DNA from: Botrytis cinerea B05.10 | Lineage: Eukaryota; Ascomycota; Leotiomycetes; Helotiales; Sclerotiniaceae | Direction: 5' to 3' | DNA length: 64,000 nt | Assembly: GCF_000143535.2 (NCBI RefSeq) | Contig: NC_037320.1 | Span: 1,116,001 to 1,180,000 of the forward strand | In this document: positions 22,406-35,539 of the stretch, in pieces | Layout: each line of letters starts with the position of its first letter | How positions within the stretch are numbered: the first letter of the stretch is position 1 | Made by a program: the position numbers and the translations under genes | Notes under the pieces: generated by a model | Told to the model about the DNA's origin: nothing | Seen by the model: only the letters and a program-made list of their open reading frames with translations | Database searches by the model: none

Positions 22406-23520
22406 ATGTTGTCCAACGTGGGCCGCGCAGCTATTAAAAGAATCGGCGGATCTAACCTATCAACAAATCTACTTCTTGCTACCGTTTGCCAGTTACAGCG
22501 CGTTGAAGGTCAACAAAATGTCGAATCTACCTTGAAGGCTTCCTCGACTTCTTTCCTGGCGCGCCGATTGTATGCTACTGCGACTAAAACTACCCAAACC
22601 GAAACTGTCGTAGAGAAGAAGCCAGTTGCAAAAAAGGCGCCTGCGAAGAAATCTACCACTGCTGCTAAGCCTCCCGTCAAAAAGTCTACCAAGACGACCA
22701 CCAAAAAAACTGCGAAGCCAGTTAAAAAGCCAGTAAAGAAAATTAAATCGGCAAAGGAAACGGTTGCAAAAAAGCGAGGACCAAAGCCCAAGAAGCAATT
22801 GACAGACGCACAAAAGTTAAAATTGAAGTTGAAGGAATTGAAGGCTATTGCGTTCCTCAAAGAAGCTCCAAAACAAATTCCGGATACTGCCTATAGCCTA
22901 ATGTTTATGGATTTGGTTAAGAAAGGAACCTCTGTCATCGATGCGGCCAAGCAGGCATCAGAGAAATACAAATCGGCATCGACAGCAGAATTGGAGGTAA
23001 ACAGTTTATGATTTCTCTGGGTAAAGCGACGCTAATCATATTATAGCGACTTGAACAGACTGCGAAGGAGAACAAGGCTGTCAATGCACGCAACTACAAG
23101 AATTGGGTCCAGAGTCATACTCCAGCGGAGATTCGCACGGCGAATTATGCACGTCATCACATTCGAAGATTGACCAACAAATCTGCTACCCCGAGAATCA
23201 TTAAAGATGATCGACTAGTAAAGAAAGTTACTTCGTCTTTATTCTTATTCATGAAAGAGAGATATCAATCAGGTGAATTTGCTGGTCTCGGTATTCCTGA
23301 ATCCTCAAAGCAGATTGTACAAGAGTACAAGTCTATGTCGCCTGAGCAACGCAAGGTAAGCTGCAATATCCATCTCCACTCATTGTAAATTGTACCCCTA
23401 ACACTTTAACAGCCCTTTGAGGATGCTTCTTTGGCAGATCAGGAGCGATATATTCAAGAGTACAGAACAGTTTACGGAGAGGAACCCAAGGTTGCTCTCA
23501 AGGCTCAAGTTCAAGCATAG
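22406..23520 (+). CDS. Mitochondrial two-HMG-box protein (Abf2-like)
   Basis: Three exons: 22406-22996, 23047-23355 and 23413-23520; 335 residues. The N-terminus (about 1-58) is basic, hydroxylated and free of acids up to residue 34, ending RRLYATA as in a mitochondrial presequence. Residues 61-135 form a Lys/Ala/Pro/Thr-rich, histone-H1-like arm. Two HMG-box-like segments follow at about 150-225 (IPDTAYSLMFMDLVKKG...) and 245-325 (SSLFLFMKERYQSGEF...YKSMSPEQRKPFEDAS). A matrix presequence plus two HMG boxes is the layout of yeast Abf2, the mitochondrial TFAM/Abf2-type mtDNA-packaging protein; A. nidulans HmbB is a likely relative. The role in mtDNA compaction is inferred from architecture. 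All three exons are in phase 0. Confidence 0.85.
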
Positions 23521-25141
23521 ATACCCTCTAGATTTTCAGACTCGATCTTCTCTCTTTCTTTGACTTCGGCTCTTGACCTTGAACCATGGCTAAAACCATC
23601 CGCTATGAAACGGTCATCTGCAGAAGCTTGAGTCAAAATTATGGAGTCGATACTTTCTTGTACCAAATATGAATGCGAAAGTCGAGGTGTTCATGCTTAA
23701 GAATGATGTTTGTACCTCGCTTCATTGTTTTTGTCTTTAGATACCCCCTGCCTTGAACGCTAGTGATGAAAAGAATACGATTTTACTATTTTAAAGGTAT
23801 TCGGTGGGAGTATGACGAGTTTGTGATGAGGATCAGATACTCATTTCACTTTATTAGGGTTCTTCTATTTGATTACTATTTGTATATTTCACTACTAATA
23901 CATGAATGAGAACCATGATCATACACCTTCAAATATTCCATTTCATTTCTTCCCTCCAAGAGTCCAGCAGACCCACTTACCCCTCCATATTAAGCCTCAG
24001 ACCCCTCATCCCACTCATCTCGTCTGATCACCCCCGCATTCTAAGCGAAAACGGAGCTCTCATGCATAAGTCCCTTGCATCTCCTGAATCTACGTCGCGA
24101 TATCTTCCTCTACGCTTTAACCTTTACCACCTCAGCACTACATCTTATTCATGTAAGATGACCAGTTCCCCTTCTACTCTTATTATGCGTCATCCATCTT
24201 CTCCCTCCGAATCCTCGTCACCATACTAGCATTTCGCAATGTTCCTCGCCTGGCCGCTGCCCATTTCTCGAATCATCATGCTCGATTGCATTGCAATACA
24301 CTGTATTCCGTGACTCATGTCCCAGTTCAGTTCATCACTTCTTCCTCTCCATTCCAATAACTCAACACAATCTCGAACTCGAAACTCGAAACTCAAACTT
24401 GCAAGTTCGGTGACAAACTCCTACTCGAGTGGAATACTTCCCTCCCTTTCCCATATCTCCCTCTCTTCTCCGCAAAATCATCTCCATTCCCCGCCTCGCA
24501 AACTCAACAAAATCTCGCAATAGAGTTCCTTTTCTCTTCCTTACTTTACTCTTGCCTTCTATTCACTACCGCACCGTCATTCCTTCTTTAAAACATATAT
24601 CTCCGATAATATAATCAGCAACAAGGGATCAGCAACAAAAGCAATCCCAGTATCGTCCTACATACTACCCAACAATTCTTCATTCTCTCATACTGAATAG
24701 GCATTTTATTTACTTTCTTTGATGTTATGCAGTGGAAGTTTAATTTGATTGGGTCTGGGGAAGTGAGTAGAGGTGGAGAGATGAAGTATAATATACAAAA
24801 TCTCACAATATGCCTCGTTTCAAAGCTAATCATTAGAATATCATATTTGCATTACTATATTTCCTCTTCAAAGGAAGTCGTCGGTCCTACTATATATCAA
24901 AGCACAGAAGCAAAACCAGTATGTATCCATCGGTTTCTAAAACTCCCAAACTCCCCCACCGGTTTTCCCCAAAATGCATGTATGCGCACATACTATATCT
25001 TCCACATCAATAACATCCATCTCTATCATATCCCCATGCCACACCATATCTATCCAACCACCATCAATCCCAACAACATCTATTGAACAAAAACAGACCC
25101 CATCTTTATCCCCATATCGAGTTGTATCCTCCATCTATCAC
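23521..25141. other. Convergent intergenic region
   Basis: 1.6 kb between two convergent genes. The plus strand at about 23,900-24,600 is C/T-rich with many TCTC and CTCC words and short spurious frames. Nothing coding was supported. Confidence 0.4.
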
Positions 25142-26855
25142 TTAAATGCCATTACTAGCACAAGTAAACGCACCCCCAAATGTTCCAGCATTATACCCAT
25201 CCACAATACTCTGGACACTCGTATAAGTTCCTGCAGTCAAGAACAACAACCCAATTAATATGATCAATATATTGAAACCCAATCCAACCTTACTCGTCTT
25301 GCTAATCCATCCTGCTCCATGATCTACACGTCTCATTCTAATATATGCTGCACCCCAGAAAATAAATCCGAAAAAGGAATCGAAGAGGGAAGACATCAAA
25401 GATAGAAGATCGGAGAAGAAAGGAATAACCTCGGCAATAATGAATGCACCAATCCAAGTTGCAGCCAAGATTGCAATCCAGACTACCCAGCCTTTCGTGG
25501 TATTTTCATGAAGATGTCTCTTGTTGTTATGGAAGACGCGGTTAATGATGAAGCGGCCGGAGACGGAAGCATAGAGAACACCAAGGAAAATAAGTGTTGG
25601 AATCATGAAAGAGAAGGAAATATCGACGTATAATTTCTTTCCTAAAGATCCAAAGGCTGGGGCTGACATGTATTGGTTTCCGGTAAAAGCGTAAATGATT
25701 GAACCGACTAAACTGAAAACAATGATTTCGGCAATGGTGACAGCCCAAAGAGCTTTAGGGAAATCGGCAGGGTTTTTCATCTCGGCCATAAAGGAAGGAA
25801 TGGTAATTTGACCAATGAATGTGTAGGAGATGTTGAGGAAGGCATTGAAACCATTTACAAATGTGGTACCCTTAAGCATTACTGCAGTAACGGTAGGGGC
25901 GCCTCCATGAAGACCAGTGGCTGCGATGATGGAGTTAGGATCTGGGTTGTAGCCGAGGGGATGAGGTTCAATTCCAGCAAAAATGGTAGCGAGCATAACG
26001 GAGATGAAGGTGAAAATTGCGGATAATGTGGCCAACCAAGACAGAGCACTGAAGGTTCTTGGAACGGAACAAACCCAACAGATTACAGCTGCAACAACGG
26101 CAAATATTACTGTGCATTGACTGTGATTGGTGATAGTGTTCAAGTATTTTGCAGTAGTCAAAACATGAAGACCCTGATTATGTTAGAAAGTGTAAGAGAG
26201 TGCTTGTGATTATTCTTACCTGAATAAAGGTGTTATTCAAAAGAAACATGATAGCAGTAGCATGCCATGCCCATCTTCCACCAAAAAGCATTTGTCCAAC
26301 ATCACAAACATCTCTAAGTTCAGGATGACGCATACAGAATTCCCACAAAACGAGAGATGTGTAGAGAACCAAGAATGCGACAACCGCAGTCAAGATGAGA
26401 CCTGGTACGAGTCCTAAAACCGAGTAAGACCATGGGAAGGACATAATTGCCAAACAGATATATTCTGAGAAAAGAAGAGCCGCAGTCTATTACGTGTTAG
26501 CACTCATATGGAGAATGAAACCGAAAATATTGCCTATTACCTTTTGCCAACTGCAACTACGATATTTAATAGCAGAACCTGCTTCGGCTTCAATCTGCTG
26601 GCTCAAAAGGTCCTTTCCACTGTCCCCGCTGAGACTTGATGCATCGGCATCTAGACGAAGATGTGGCAAAACTGGACCGATTCTTGGGCCAATGGTTACG
26701 GGACCAAACCCCCATGTACTGCGCCAACTGACTTTTTTATATTCCGTGGTAGGAGTTTGATCCTCGCTAATGTATTCTGCTCTAGATTTGTCGTTGACAT
26801 CGTTATTTGAATTGTTTCCTGAAGACATGACTGGGGATTGTGGGTTCATCGCCAT
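25142..26855 (-). CDS. AAAP-family amino-acid transporter
   Basis: Three phase-0 exons on the minus strand (26541-26855, 26220-26486, 25142-26173), encoding 537 residues. The hydrophilic N-terminus (about 105 residues) is followed by WQKTAALLFSEYICLAIMSF and PWSYSVLGLVPG, the first transmembrane helix and loop typical of the Aa_trans (AAAP/Mtr) family. About ten or eleven hydrophobic helices are visible to the end, including TFIGQITIPSFMAEMKNP in the middle. The family imports neutral or aromatic amino acids by proton symport at the plasma membrane, or exports them from the vacuole. Neurospora Mtr is a member; substrate cannot be read from sequence. A second Met lies two codons downstream of the chosen start. 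The gene faces a very long empty upstream region. Confidence 0.9.
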
Positions 26856-29800
26856 TTTCTCGATGGGAAACTATTTAATGAAGTTAGAACCATATTCCTT
26901 TAAATTCGCGCCAGAAAATCCACAAAGGAGAGTTGATGGCGCAATAGTTGTACACTTTCGCGAGTATTATGCCACGATGAGGAATGAGTACTTACTGAAC
27001 TATTGGTGAATAGTGAATTGGGTGAAGTGTAATGATCCGCGCAAACCACATTAATGGCGGTATTGGTTGATCTTGATTGTAGTGATCAGATTGGGAGCAC
27101 GCCAGCGAAGTGCTATCTCTTGTATATGGAGTGTTGTGTATTTGAAGTTCTTGGGTGTGTGAGATGTAGAAGAGAGGAATGGAAATTTATATGATGAATG
27201 AACAGGAAAAAATGGACAGCCCTTTCGAATCCTCCACATCAATGTGCGAAAAACTAAGAAGACGGTTCCTTATAGCTCGAGGCTAGAGGGGAGTTTTCTA
27301 CTTAGATAAAGGCTTATCGAACTACAAGCATCCCCAGAGGACACTAATTTAGTGTGCAACGAAAAGACATATCTAATAGCTCAAAGTATCCACAGGACCT
27401 TGAAATGGGATGGATGGGGATTGGATGAAGGGAAGAGTGAAATTTGAATATCTGACTTGCATACTAATCCTTCCCTTTATTCCTTGTTATGAGTTGAGAC
27501 GGGTGGAGATGTTGTACGAATAGTTTCCTTAGCACTGTTTCTTCAAATTGAAATAATTCTAAATCACCGTAGTCACTGACATCTGCAAGTCATTATAATC
27601 ATGTTCAAACGTTAGGTCTCGTTTGCGTAGCATGCTTTCATTGGCAACATGAAGTTTCAGACGTATCCGGTAGCTAGCTTTGCTGTAGAAGAGGAATCTA
27701 TCTTCATATGGAGCTCATATGGAGTTCATATACTGCACGGTGCAATGCGGCACGATATGCGGTACGATATCATTTGCCCATTGGCCATTGCCCATTCCCC
27801 ATTGGCAATGAGCAATTGCCCATGGCTCAGGCTCGCTGCCCCGCATTAGCCTCCAAAATCAAAAATAAGATAAGCTCCGATGGCTTTCCTAGGCATACCT
27901 AGAACTATCACCTCCCTCACAAACAAGAGACATTGGCAGTTCTTATATCGCATTTCCAAGAATCTCTCCTGCAATCATGACAACCTCTTTCTGTCTATCA
28001 ATCATACCTCGGATCTCAACGTGGAATCTCCCATAAATCCTCGTTACGGTCGTAGAATACACAGACGGGGAACAGTATATGAAAGCCCCCCATCTTTCCG
28101 GAGTAATCCAATCAATCAGTCAATCCTATCGTAATTGTAATTGTAAAGCCCGGCTCGGCTCAAAATCATGGTTGGCCGATGACTTATGAAAAGAGGGAAA
28201 GAAGGAAGAGAGGACGATGGATGATCCACTCTACATAAATGTCGAGATAAAGTGTGGCTATTTCGTCATCGTTTTCACGTGATTCACGCCTCTTTTCCAC
28301 ATTAAGCTTAGCAATATCGGTGGCTCCGAACACCGTTGTGAAATCTTGTTCGCCTTCACTTCACTTGGTCTTCACTACGGGCGACGGGCAAAACTAAGGA
28401 TTTGCTTGTTGGAACACACCAATTATTGAATTTTGATAAGAACACAGTATGTTCAAAGTAAGAACTGATTAATTGGAGAATTGAGGCGACGGACGGTTGA
28501 GAAGCCCTTGTCTAGCGCTTTCATGTTCTAGCCACTGGTGCGAGGCATACTCTACAGCAGATTGTTTTTCAAATCATTCCGGATAGATACAGCAGTGCAG
28601 TATACTGAACTTTCAGTACTCAATCTATCTATCCATCCTCCCTGATGCACCTTCTGCTCTCTCTTTTGCTACTCCTCAATATCACTTGATATTGTTGCAT
28701 CATTGATATTTGTTGCCACCAGCTAGTGCTTTCCAGAAATCTATTCCGTTGCTCAAGCAAGCGTTCAGATGTTTCACGATACCTCAGTAATTTACGATCA
28801 GCCAAAAGCACCGTGTGAAAGCTCACTTGAACTATTCGTTTGCTATTCGGAGTTCTGCATGGTCAGAAAGTTGGAGTTTATCAATTGGTTCTACCAATTT
28901 TCCCTATCAATCATCTCGCGAGGAATGTGGAACTGATTTGGCGCACCTCTAGTGAGGCTATAATTGCGAGGATGATGGCGCTTTTCGCCTTGAAAAATAT
29001 GGCAGTATACTTTCTGATACAACAATGCGCTCTCTAGATCATTGGTGGAAATCTATCAATTTAAAGAACGACGGGTGGTGGTCTGTTGCTGGTTGTTGTT
29101 ACTGGTTGTTGTTACTATGTGTGTTCGTTACATCGATCCCTAGAAAATTTCCAGTTCCCCTTGTGATCAAATTTTTGTGCGAGCCTCAGGATCATAATGC
29201 CATTAATTTGGCAGTGCCGGCGCATCATCGCTTAGCCAATATAACCTCAACTGCTGCCATTTCTCTCGTCAAATGGTGGTATTGACAAATCGACAATCTA
29301 GCTTAACGGTTAGACACAACAACTCGAGGTGCGCGCGGTATCTTTGTAGGGAGCATTCGATCCCTTCGGAGTCATTGATGCCGCTTAAAAGGTCGACAGA
29401 GATTAGCGCGCCACTGGGCGCGTGAACTCTTTTGCTATTTTGTTCCTTTGGCATATTTTTTCCATCAATAATTGGCGGAGCTGTCTGTGTCGGCAATGAG
29501 AAGGAAGTATCAATTGTTTAGCCAGGAGATATTCACTCGCCTCGATGAAATCAAAAGCCCCACTCTAAAAATATAATATTGAGATGGTGCGCCAGCCGAC
29601 CGCTTTCAGTTATATGTAAGTTCGATATAATTGGCAAAAGGCAGATCAAGATATGTGGCAGGCAAGAAGATCAGAGAATCACCTTTTGCATGAAGATTTG
29701 GTCGGAAAGAAAATCGTCAAAAGCCGCACACTCTCCACACGCCATGTTTGAAGATCATGTGTGTAATCCATTATTGTAACGACAGGGACTATACAACAGT

Positions 29801-32000
29801 GCGATAATGAACTGCCAAAATAGACAACAACAATACAATTGATGCGTGATATTCTGAGATCGGCGTTTTCGAGTAGATTATTAAATTGGGCTGGAACTTC
29901 TTGTATGCAAGGATATTATGGTACGTTTATGTAAGTTAGGGTTAAGCAATAGAACCGAAATTTCATAGTACGAGAAATGTCAGCGAAAGTAAATGGGTTG
30001 CGCTCTTCTTCATAAACAATGATGCTGTCTTGTTCATATTCGCCGCCGCTCTTTTTCCTCTAGGGGGCATGTTTTTCTCCCTGCCTTTGTAGCTGAAAGT
30101 TGACGACATTCCGGTTCGCGAGAATCGTAATGTAAAGTGATCATTTTAGTTGTTTTATGAGTTTTATTTAAATTCATGGTGGGTGATAGTGCGATTGTCT
30201 ATCATGTTGTTAAACTATTATTATTACTGTTACCGTAACCTTGAAGCCCATGATTGCTAATTTACGCACTGGGTTGACAATGAAAGTACTGTTATTTGTT
30301 TGCTAGATACTCTCAACAAGTTTATTCTTATATAGCTTAATCCCTTTTGTGTTCTGATGTTGAGCTGAATGAGATTGAGAGGGAGAGGGGAGGGGAAACG
30401 TGGGAGGGGTATAAGTTATTTGATGGTGAGGATTCTAAGCATAATAGATGAATGACATATTTATGACAAAGATGAAATTACTAAATCAATCTAGATAGTA
30501 ATATGACGGCAATATGATTCAATTTTCTTTGATATAAGTTCTCACATATGATATATTAAAATTCCCACACAAGGTTTTTAGTCGATTAAGTTGTTCAATA
30601 AGAAAATAAAGACCATTCTCATGAATCCTATAGATCTAGTTTCAGCCAAGTATTTAAAGTTAAATAGTGAGCTTTTCTATTAGTTAATAGTATTTAGGGA
30701 CTAAATTAAATGCTCAAAACCGATAATGAAAATCATAATAAATACTGTCAGCAAAACCTCACATTCGGCGATGCTAACGATGGTGAGGTTTCTTCATCCC
30801 CACTTACTTTCCTATGAATCCTCTTCAAAATGAAAGAAGGATTACTCCTTGTGTGATATTTCCTGAACTCGCTTCTACATGCGTTGTCTCTTCAAAAGTG
30901 TAGGTTGACAGATCTGATTAACAACAAGACTGTACAAGAACACAACTCTTATAGCTTCCTAGACAAAGGGTTATTCCAGATAGTAGGTGAAGAGGACATT
31001 TCACCCCACTCACTTAATCTTCCCCCCCTTCGCAATCATCACTTATCAAACTCCCGTATATCAAGATTAGTCCAACCCACTGAAATATAAAATACCGCAT
31101 CTTCACCCTCAAAATATTCCTCTCCTTCCCTAGATACTACTTTTGAGACACACAGGAACGATCGAATGGTGGACGAGTTCAATTTCCGTCACAATAAAAT
31201 ACAAGCCTTTTTCGTGCAATATTTGTACCGAGAAGTTAGGGATCCGAGAGTATACCTATGTGAATTTTTGCAATTAGAGAAAGTGTCCAAGAATTCGTGA
31301 TAATCAAGTTGGGGAGCAAACGACGATGGGAGATTTGGGCAAGAATAATAAGAGTAAATAAGAAGTGACGATATAAATTGTCTACTAATATCTCGCCAAC
31401 GAAGGCAGAGATAAGTAGATGGGTGAAAGACACACTTAATCTGAAGTCTGGGATGTGATTTGAGATTGGTGCTCTAAACCGGTGGGAATGACATGTGCAG
31501 CGGAATTTCTTAACGCATATTAGAGGAATCATGTAATATTTATACTAAGTTTGTATTACAGAAAATACGGCAATGGTGGGGCTTTAAGGCTGTAGAAGTG
31601 AGAAAGAAGATTTGGTTTGATGTTGTTTCTCTCAGCAGAGTAAAGATAGAATAGAGAATCCAAAAATCGTTCATCTTCGAGGACTGTAGATCTCGTCTTC
31701 TATGCGAGTATTATTCCCCAGGTGACTGCGAAGGAGGGGTAGATTCACATTGGCGAGCCTGTGGTGATTTGAGAAATATACAGACTATGAAAATCCTAAC
31801 AACGAAGATAGTAAAGTAATATCAATGACGACAATGATTCAAACATTGATAACGTGGTAGAAAAGCATCATCACTATCAGCCAGTATCCAACATTGCATA
31901 TCATCCCTCACCATCTTCTCCTCAATTCTCTATCTCCATCGCCCATCCCGCTGAATCCATCAAGACATAAATGAGAGATCTTCCATACCATTTCCATGCC
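26856..32000. other. Gene desert, left part
   Basis: AT-leaning DNA without supportable genes. The first kilobase should hold the transporter promoter. At about 27,715-27,835 short words CATATGGAG and TTGCCCATT recur. Open frames are at most 98 codons, on both strands, with no recognisable domain. No transposon ends, tRNA or rRNA were seen. Confidence 0.4.
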
Positions 32001-32690
32001 GCTTAATTGCAGCCCCGTCTCCTTATCAGTAAATTTTTCTCCACAAACACAAGAATGACGCAAAAAAAGGTGACATCCAGATGATCTGAGAATCTATTTA
32101 TACATCTCCTCTCGAAATTTTACACACATCTGAGATTAATCATACACAATCAATCTCATATTCACCCACTAACCCACCCACCCACCAAGAAACCATCCCT
32201 ACAGCACCCACAGAAACAACATCAAGAATACACCAACCCAAATTTCCCCTAATTATTATCAAGTATCCTCACCCCTCGTTCACTAACGCTCCAAGCTTTC
32301 CCTACCCGTGTTTTCCACATACATACAAAGATCAGATATACATCCCTATCCCACACAAAACCAGCACCATACACAGGAACCAGCAGCAGCAACAGTAGCA
32401 AGCGAAAGCAAAGATGATAACACCGATAAAAAAGTCCAATTACTGAGCGACCATCCGCCCAGCCTTTTTTTTTTGTTCGTTCGCATAAGAAAGAAATATG
32501 TGATGTAGAATAGAAGTTTCACTATTAACCAAAGGAGGTAGAATATTCCTCCTGATAGAAACTTCTCTAGTGATTTCTCAGTCACTGCCTCCGAACTTTC
32601 TGGACTTCGTATCTTGCAAATTCAAGGTTTATCTATCATCTATCATGTTAGCCACGGTGGGCGAGTTTGGGATTACAGATTTAGATTGTA

Positions 32691-32717
32691 GAAGAAGAAG
32701 AAGAAGAAGAAGAAGAA
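32691..32717. repeat. GAA trinucleotide microsatellite
   Basis: Nine perfect GAA units. Confidence 0.95.
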
Positions 32718-33014
32718 TATTTTTAATCCCATAAATGAGATTAATTAACAAAATTTCCTCCCAAGCCCGCCCCCAATTATCCTTATCCCATCCTCCTACT
32801 TACAAGCAAGCAAGTCAGCAAGTCAGCGCCGCATCAAACATATCCCCTAACCCCCAATGCAAAACCCTCCCAGATTCCCCAACCACAACATGATCAATTA
32901 AACACAGATAGATACATACTCATCAAGATATGATATCAGAAAAGAAATTCCCCTCGCCAACTGCACACGTGAGCACACAAGCTACCGATCTTCGTAAAAT
33001 AAAATCTCGAGCTG

Positions 33015-33057
33015 TGGATTGGAGTGGATTGGAGTGGAGTGGAGTGGAGTGGAGAGG
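33015..33057. repeat. GGAGT pentamer repeat
   Basis: Imperfect tandem GGAGT/GGATT units on the plus strand. Confidence 0.8.
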
Positions 33058-33182
33058 AGGCGTGAAGGATAGATTGTGGATGGAATGGAATGGGAGAGTG
33101 AAGAAGAAGTAAAAAAAGTGAAGACTATGCGATGCGATATTAATACTCATATATATACCTCAAAATCTAATTTTACAACAAA

Positions 33183-33217
33183 AAAAAACTCAAAAACTCA
33201 AAAACTCAAAAAAAAAC
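33183..33217. repeat. CTCAAAAA octamer repeat
   Basis: Three tandem copies of CTCAAAAA flanked by A runs. Confidence 0.8.
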
Positions 33218-35523
33218 CAAGAACAATTACTCGACTCGCCTCGATTCGAAAGAAAATACTGACTGACTCTCCCTTCCTTCCCTCAAGATACCCCAATAGA
33301 ATTACAGCTTTATTTAGTCTTTAGATATTTAATCAGTAGTAGCATAGTTTACTCAGCAGTTGAATGAGTAAGTATATCGATCTTCGACGATGAATCATGA
33401 AATTTACATGTTAGAGTTAGAGAGCATTCGTATACATATTCCAAAACACACACAACTACACACATATTATTTCTTCATTTAAATCACTCCCAAGCATAGA
33501 AAATCAAGATGGAATCATGGAATGATGAAATGTACTGAAAGAATCAAGAATGACCATGCACGCAACAACCGACCTCGCGAGAGGACTGACGATGAGGATG
33601 AAGAGTTCCCTTCTCTTCCGTTGGATCTTGATATCTATATATATCTATATAGTCTGAGAGAGCATGATTTAGCATCCCTTCTATCATCCAAAAAATTGTA
33701 TCCGACGAATCAATCCCAGCCAACCAATTATTAAATACCAAACTCAATAAAGATAAAAAGTCTAGATTCTCAAGTTCTCGACAAAACAAAACAAAACACA
33801 TCTATCCATCCCATTAAGATAAAATAAGAAAAACGCATCACAAACTCAAAACCACAATGCAGAATAGTTACAGGAGGTTAGGACCCAGAAGCACTCGATC
33901 CAGCCTCCCACCATCCGAGACTCGCTAATCTCGCCTCTCAAACAACCCCCCTTCATTCCTTCCAGCCCCGCCAATTTTATTCAACTCACCATTGTATGTT
34001 AGTCGTCACGAATTTTAGCTCGCGCCGTCTGCGCAATTGATCAAAAACGAATAAGTTAATTGAAGAGCTATTCTCAAAATAAAATAAATAGTTTGCTCGT
34101 ATTTGTCTCTAGCCACAAAGCCACATCATAAAAGTCCTGCAATGCAATTCTGGAACAACTGTCTAGGTGGGCGGGGCAACAACAACCCCAGGTTTTTTTT
34201 ATATATCGACATGCAGGAAGACGAATTAGATATGGATAGTGTAAGCCCAAAATGGGATTGAAGGATTGGATTGCACTAGTTTTTTTTTTCTTCTTCGGAA
34301 ATTGAGAACTCTTTTTTTTTTCTTCACCACCCAATTACCATCTTATGCAGTATCATTTGTCTCAACAACTTTTTTTCTTCCATCAGATGCGAATTTGATC
34401 AGAATGTGACTCTTCAATTCCAAATTCGCATCAGAATTTCCAATATTCGGTACCCTCAATGCAACCTATCGGCTCGGCAATCAAACATATTCCAAAGCCC
34501 GTAACCGAATCAGGAGGGGTTGCAGTTGCAGAACGCATGAGCCTTGCGGTTATGCACATGAAATGATGGATTTTCTGTTATTAAAATTGTGTGTATGTAT
34601 TTGTATATGCAGTTTGGAAAGCTGAAGAAAAGTAATATCATGCATGAAATTTTCTTTCGGGAAGGAGAGAAAACTGATAACTTTCATCATAAAAATTTCC
34701 CCTCCAACAGAAAAAAAAACCAGACTCGACGCAATATCGCATGATAAAAAAGCTCAGATTCCCATGTGCACACCGTTAATGTGGAGGTTGAGCCTTGTCC
34801 ATCCTGCATCACACCAGCCAGCGCGCAACCCAAACACCAAACCAGCAGCAAAGAAAAATCAGAGCTTCGCGAGCTTACCGCGCCTTACCGCTCTTTGCCC
34901 ACTTACTGCTTTGAGATGATTACAGGCTTTTTGATAGGATTTCGACAGGGCTAGCTGGATGGTACAGGGCTAGCTATACACTTGTACAAGCCCAGTTACA
35001 GGCTGACAGGGCTAGAAAGAGCAGAAAGTGATCCACGCCTCATGGCCACATTTTAACGGTACACTTACTGGCTTTTACTTTGTCTATTTTTTTCTTTCTC
35101 CAAACAATCCAGTGAAGTTTCCCCTCGTTTCGAATTTGCCATTATGCAATTCGACATCTGCGCGAAGGACAAGAACCCTAAGAATGCATAGGTAAAAGTT
35201 AAATGTGTAATGCAGAGAAGATGTAAAAGACGTTACCGTATCTGAATCATGCTGCAGGACAGTGAGTCGTAAGTGCAGATTTCGAACTCCTTTCATATAT
35301 CGTACAGAAATGGAGTTGCCAATGCCAAATAGGAAAATATGAAAGGGGATTGTACAACGAGTGGTGCGTGGGTAGATGCATGTATCGCACATCAAAGCCG
35401 TAATTTGTGTACTTGTTCGGCGATGGATCTGGGCAAATAATGAATACGAAAGCATACGAGTTAGGAGAATAAAATGTGATGAAAACACAGATACAAGCAG
35501 ATATGAGTACGGTGCAGACTGTA

Positions 35524-35539
35524 CAGACTGTACAGTCTG
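35524..35539. other. Perfect 16-bp palindrome
   Basis: CAGACTGTACAGTCTG reads identically on both strands. It lies in a local cluster of GTACAGACT words (about 35,512-35,548). It could be a dimeric regulator site or the remains of a tandem duplication. Confidence 0.6.

Noticed and set aside
22493..22860. Two long minus-strand frames rich in Phe/Leu/Gly
   Set aside because: Antisense of the Lys/Ala-rich arm of the HMG-box protein.
29290..29400. Possible tRNA: A-box-like TAGCTTAACGGTTA and a GCATTCGATCCC arm
   Set aside because: The T-arm would need an eight-base loop, and no matching acceptor or anticodon stems can be drawn.
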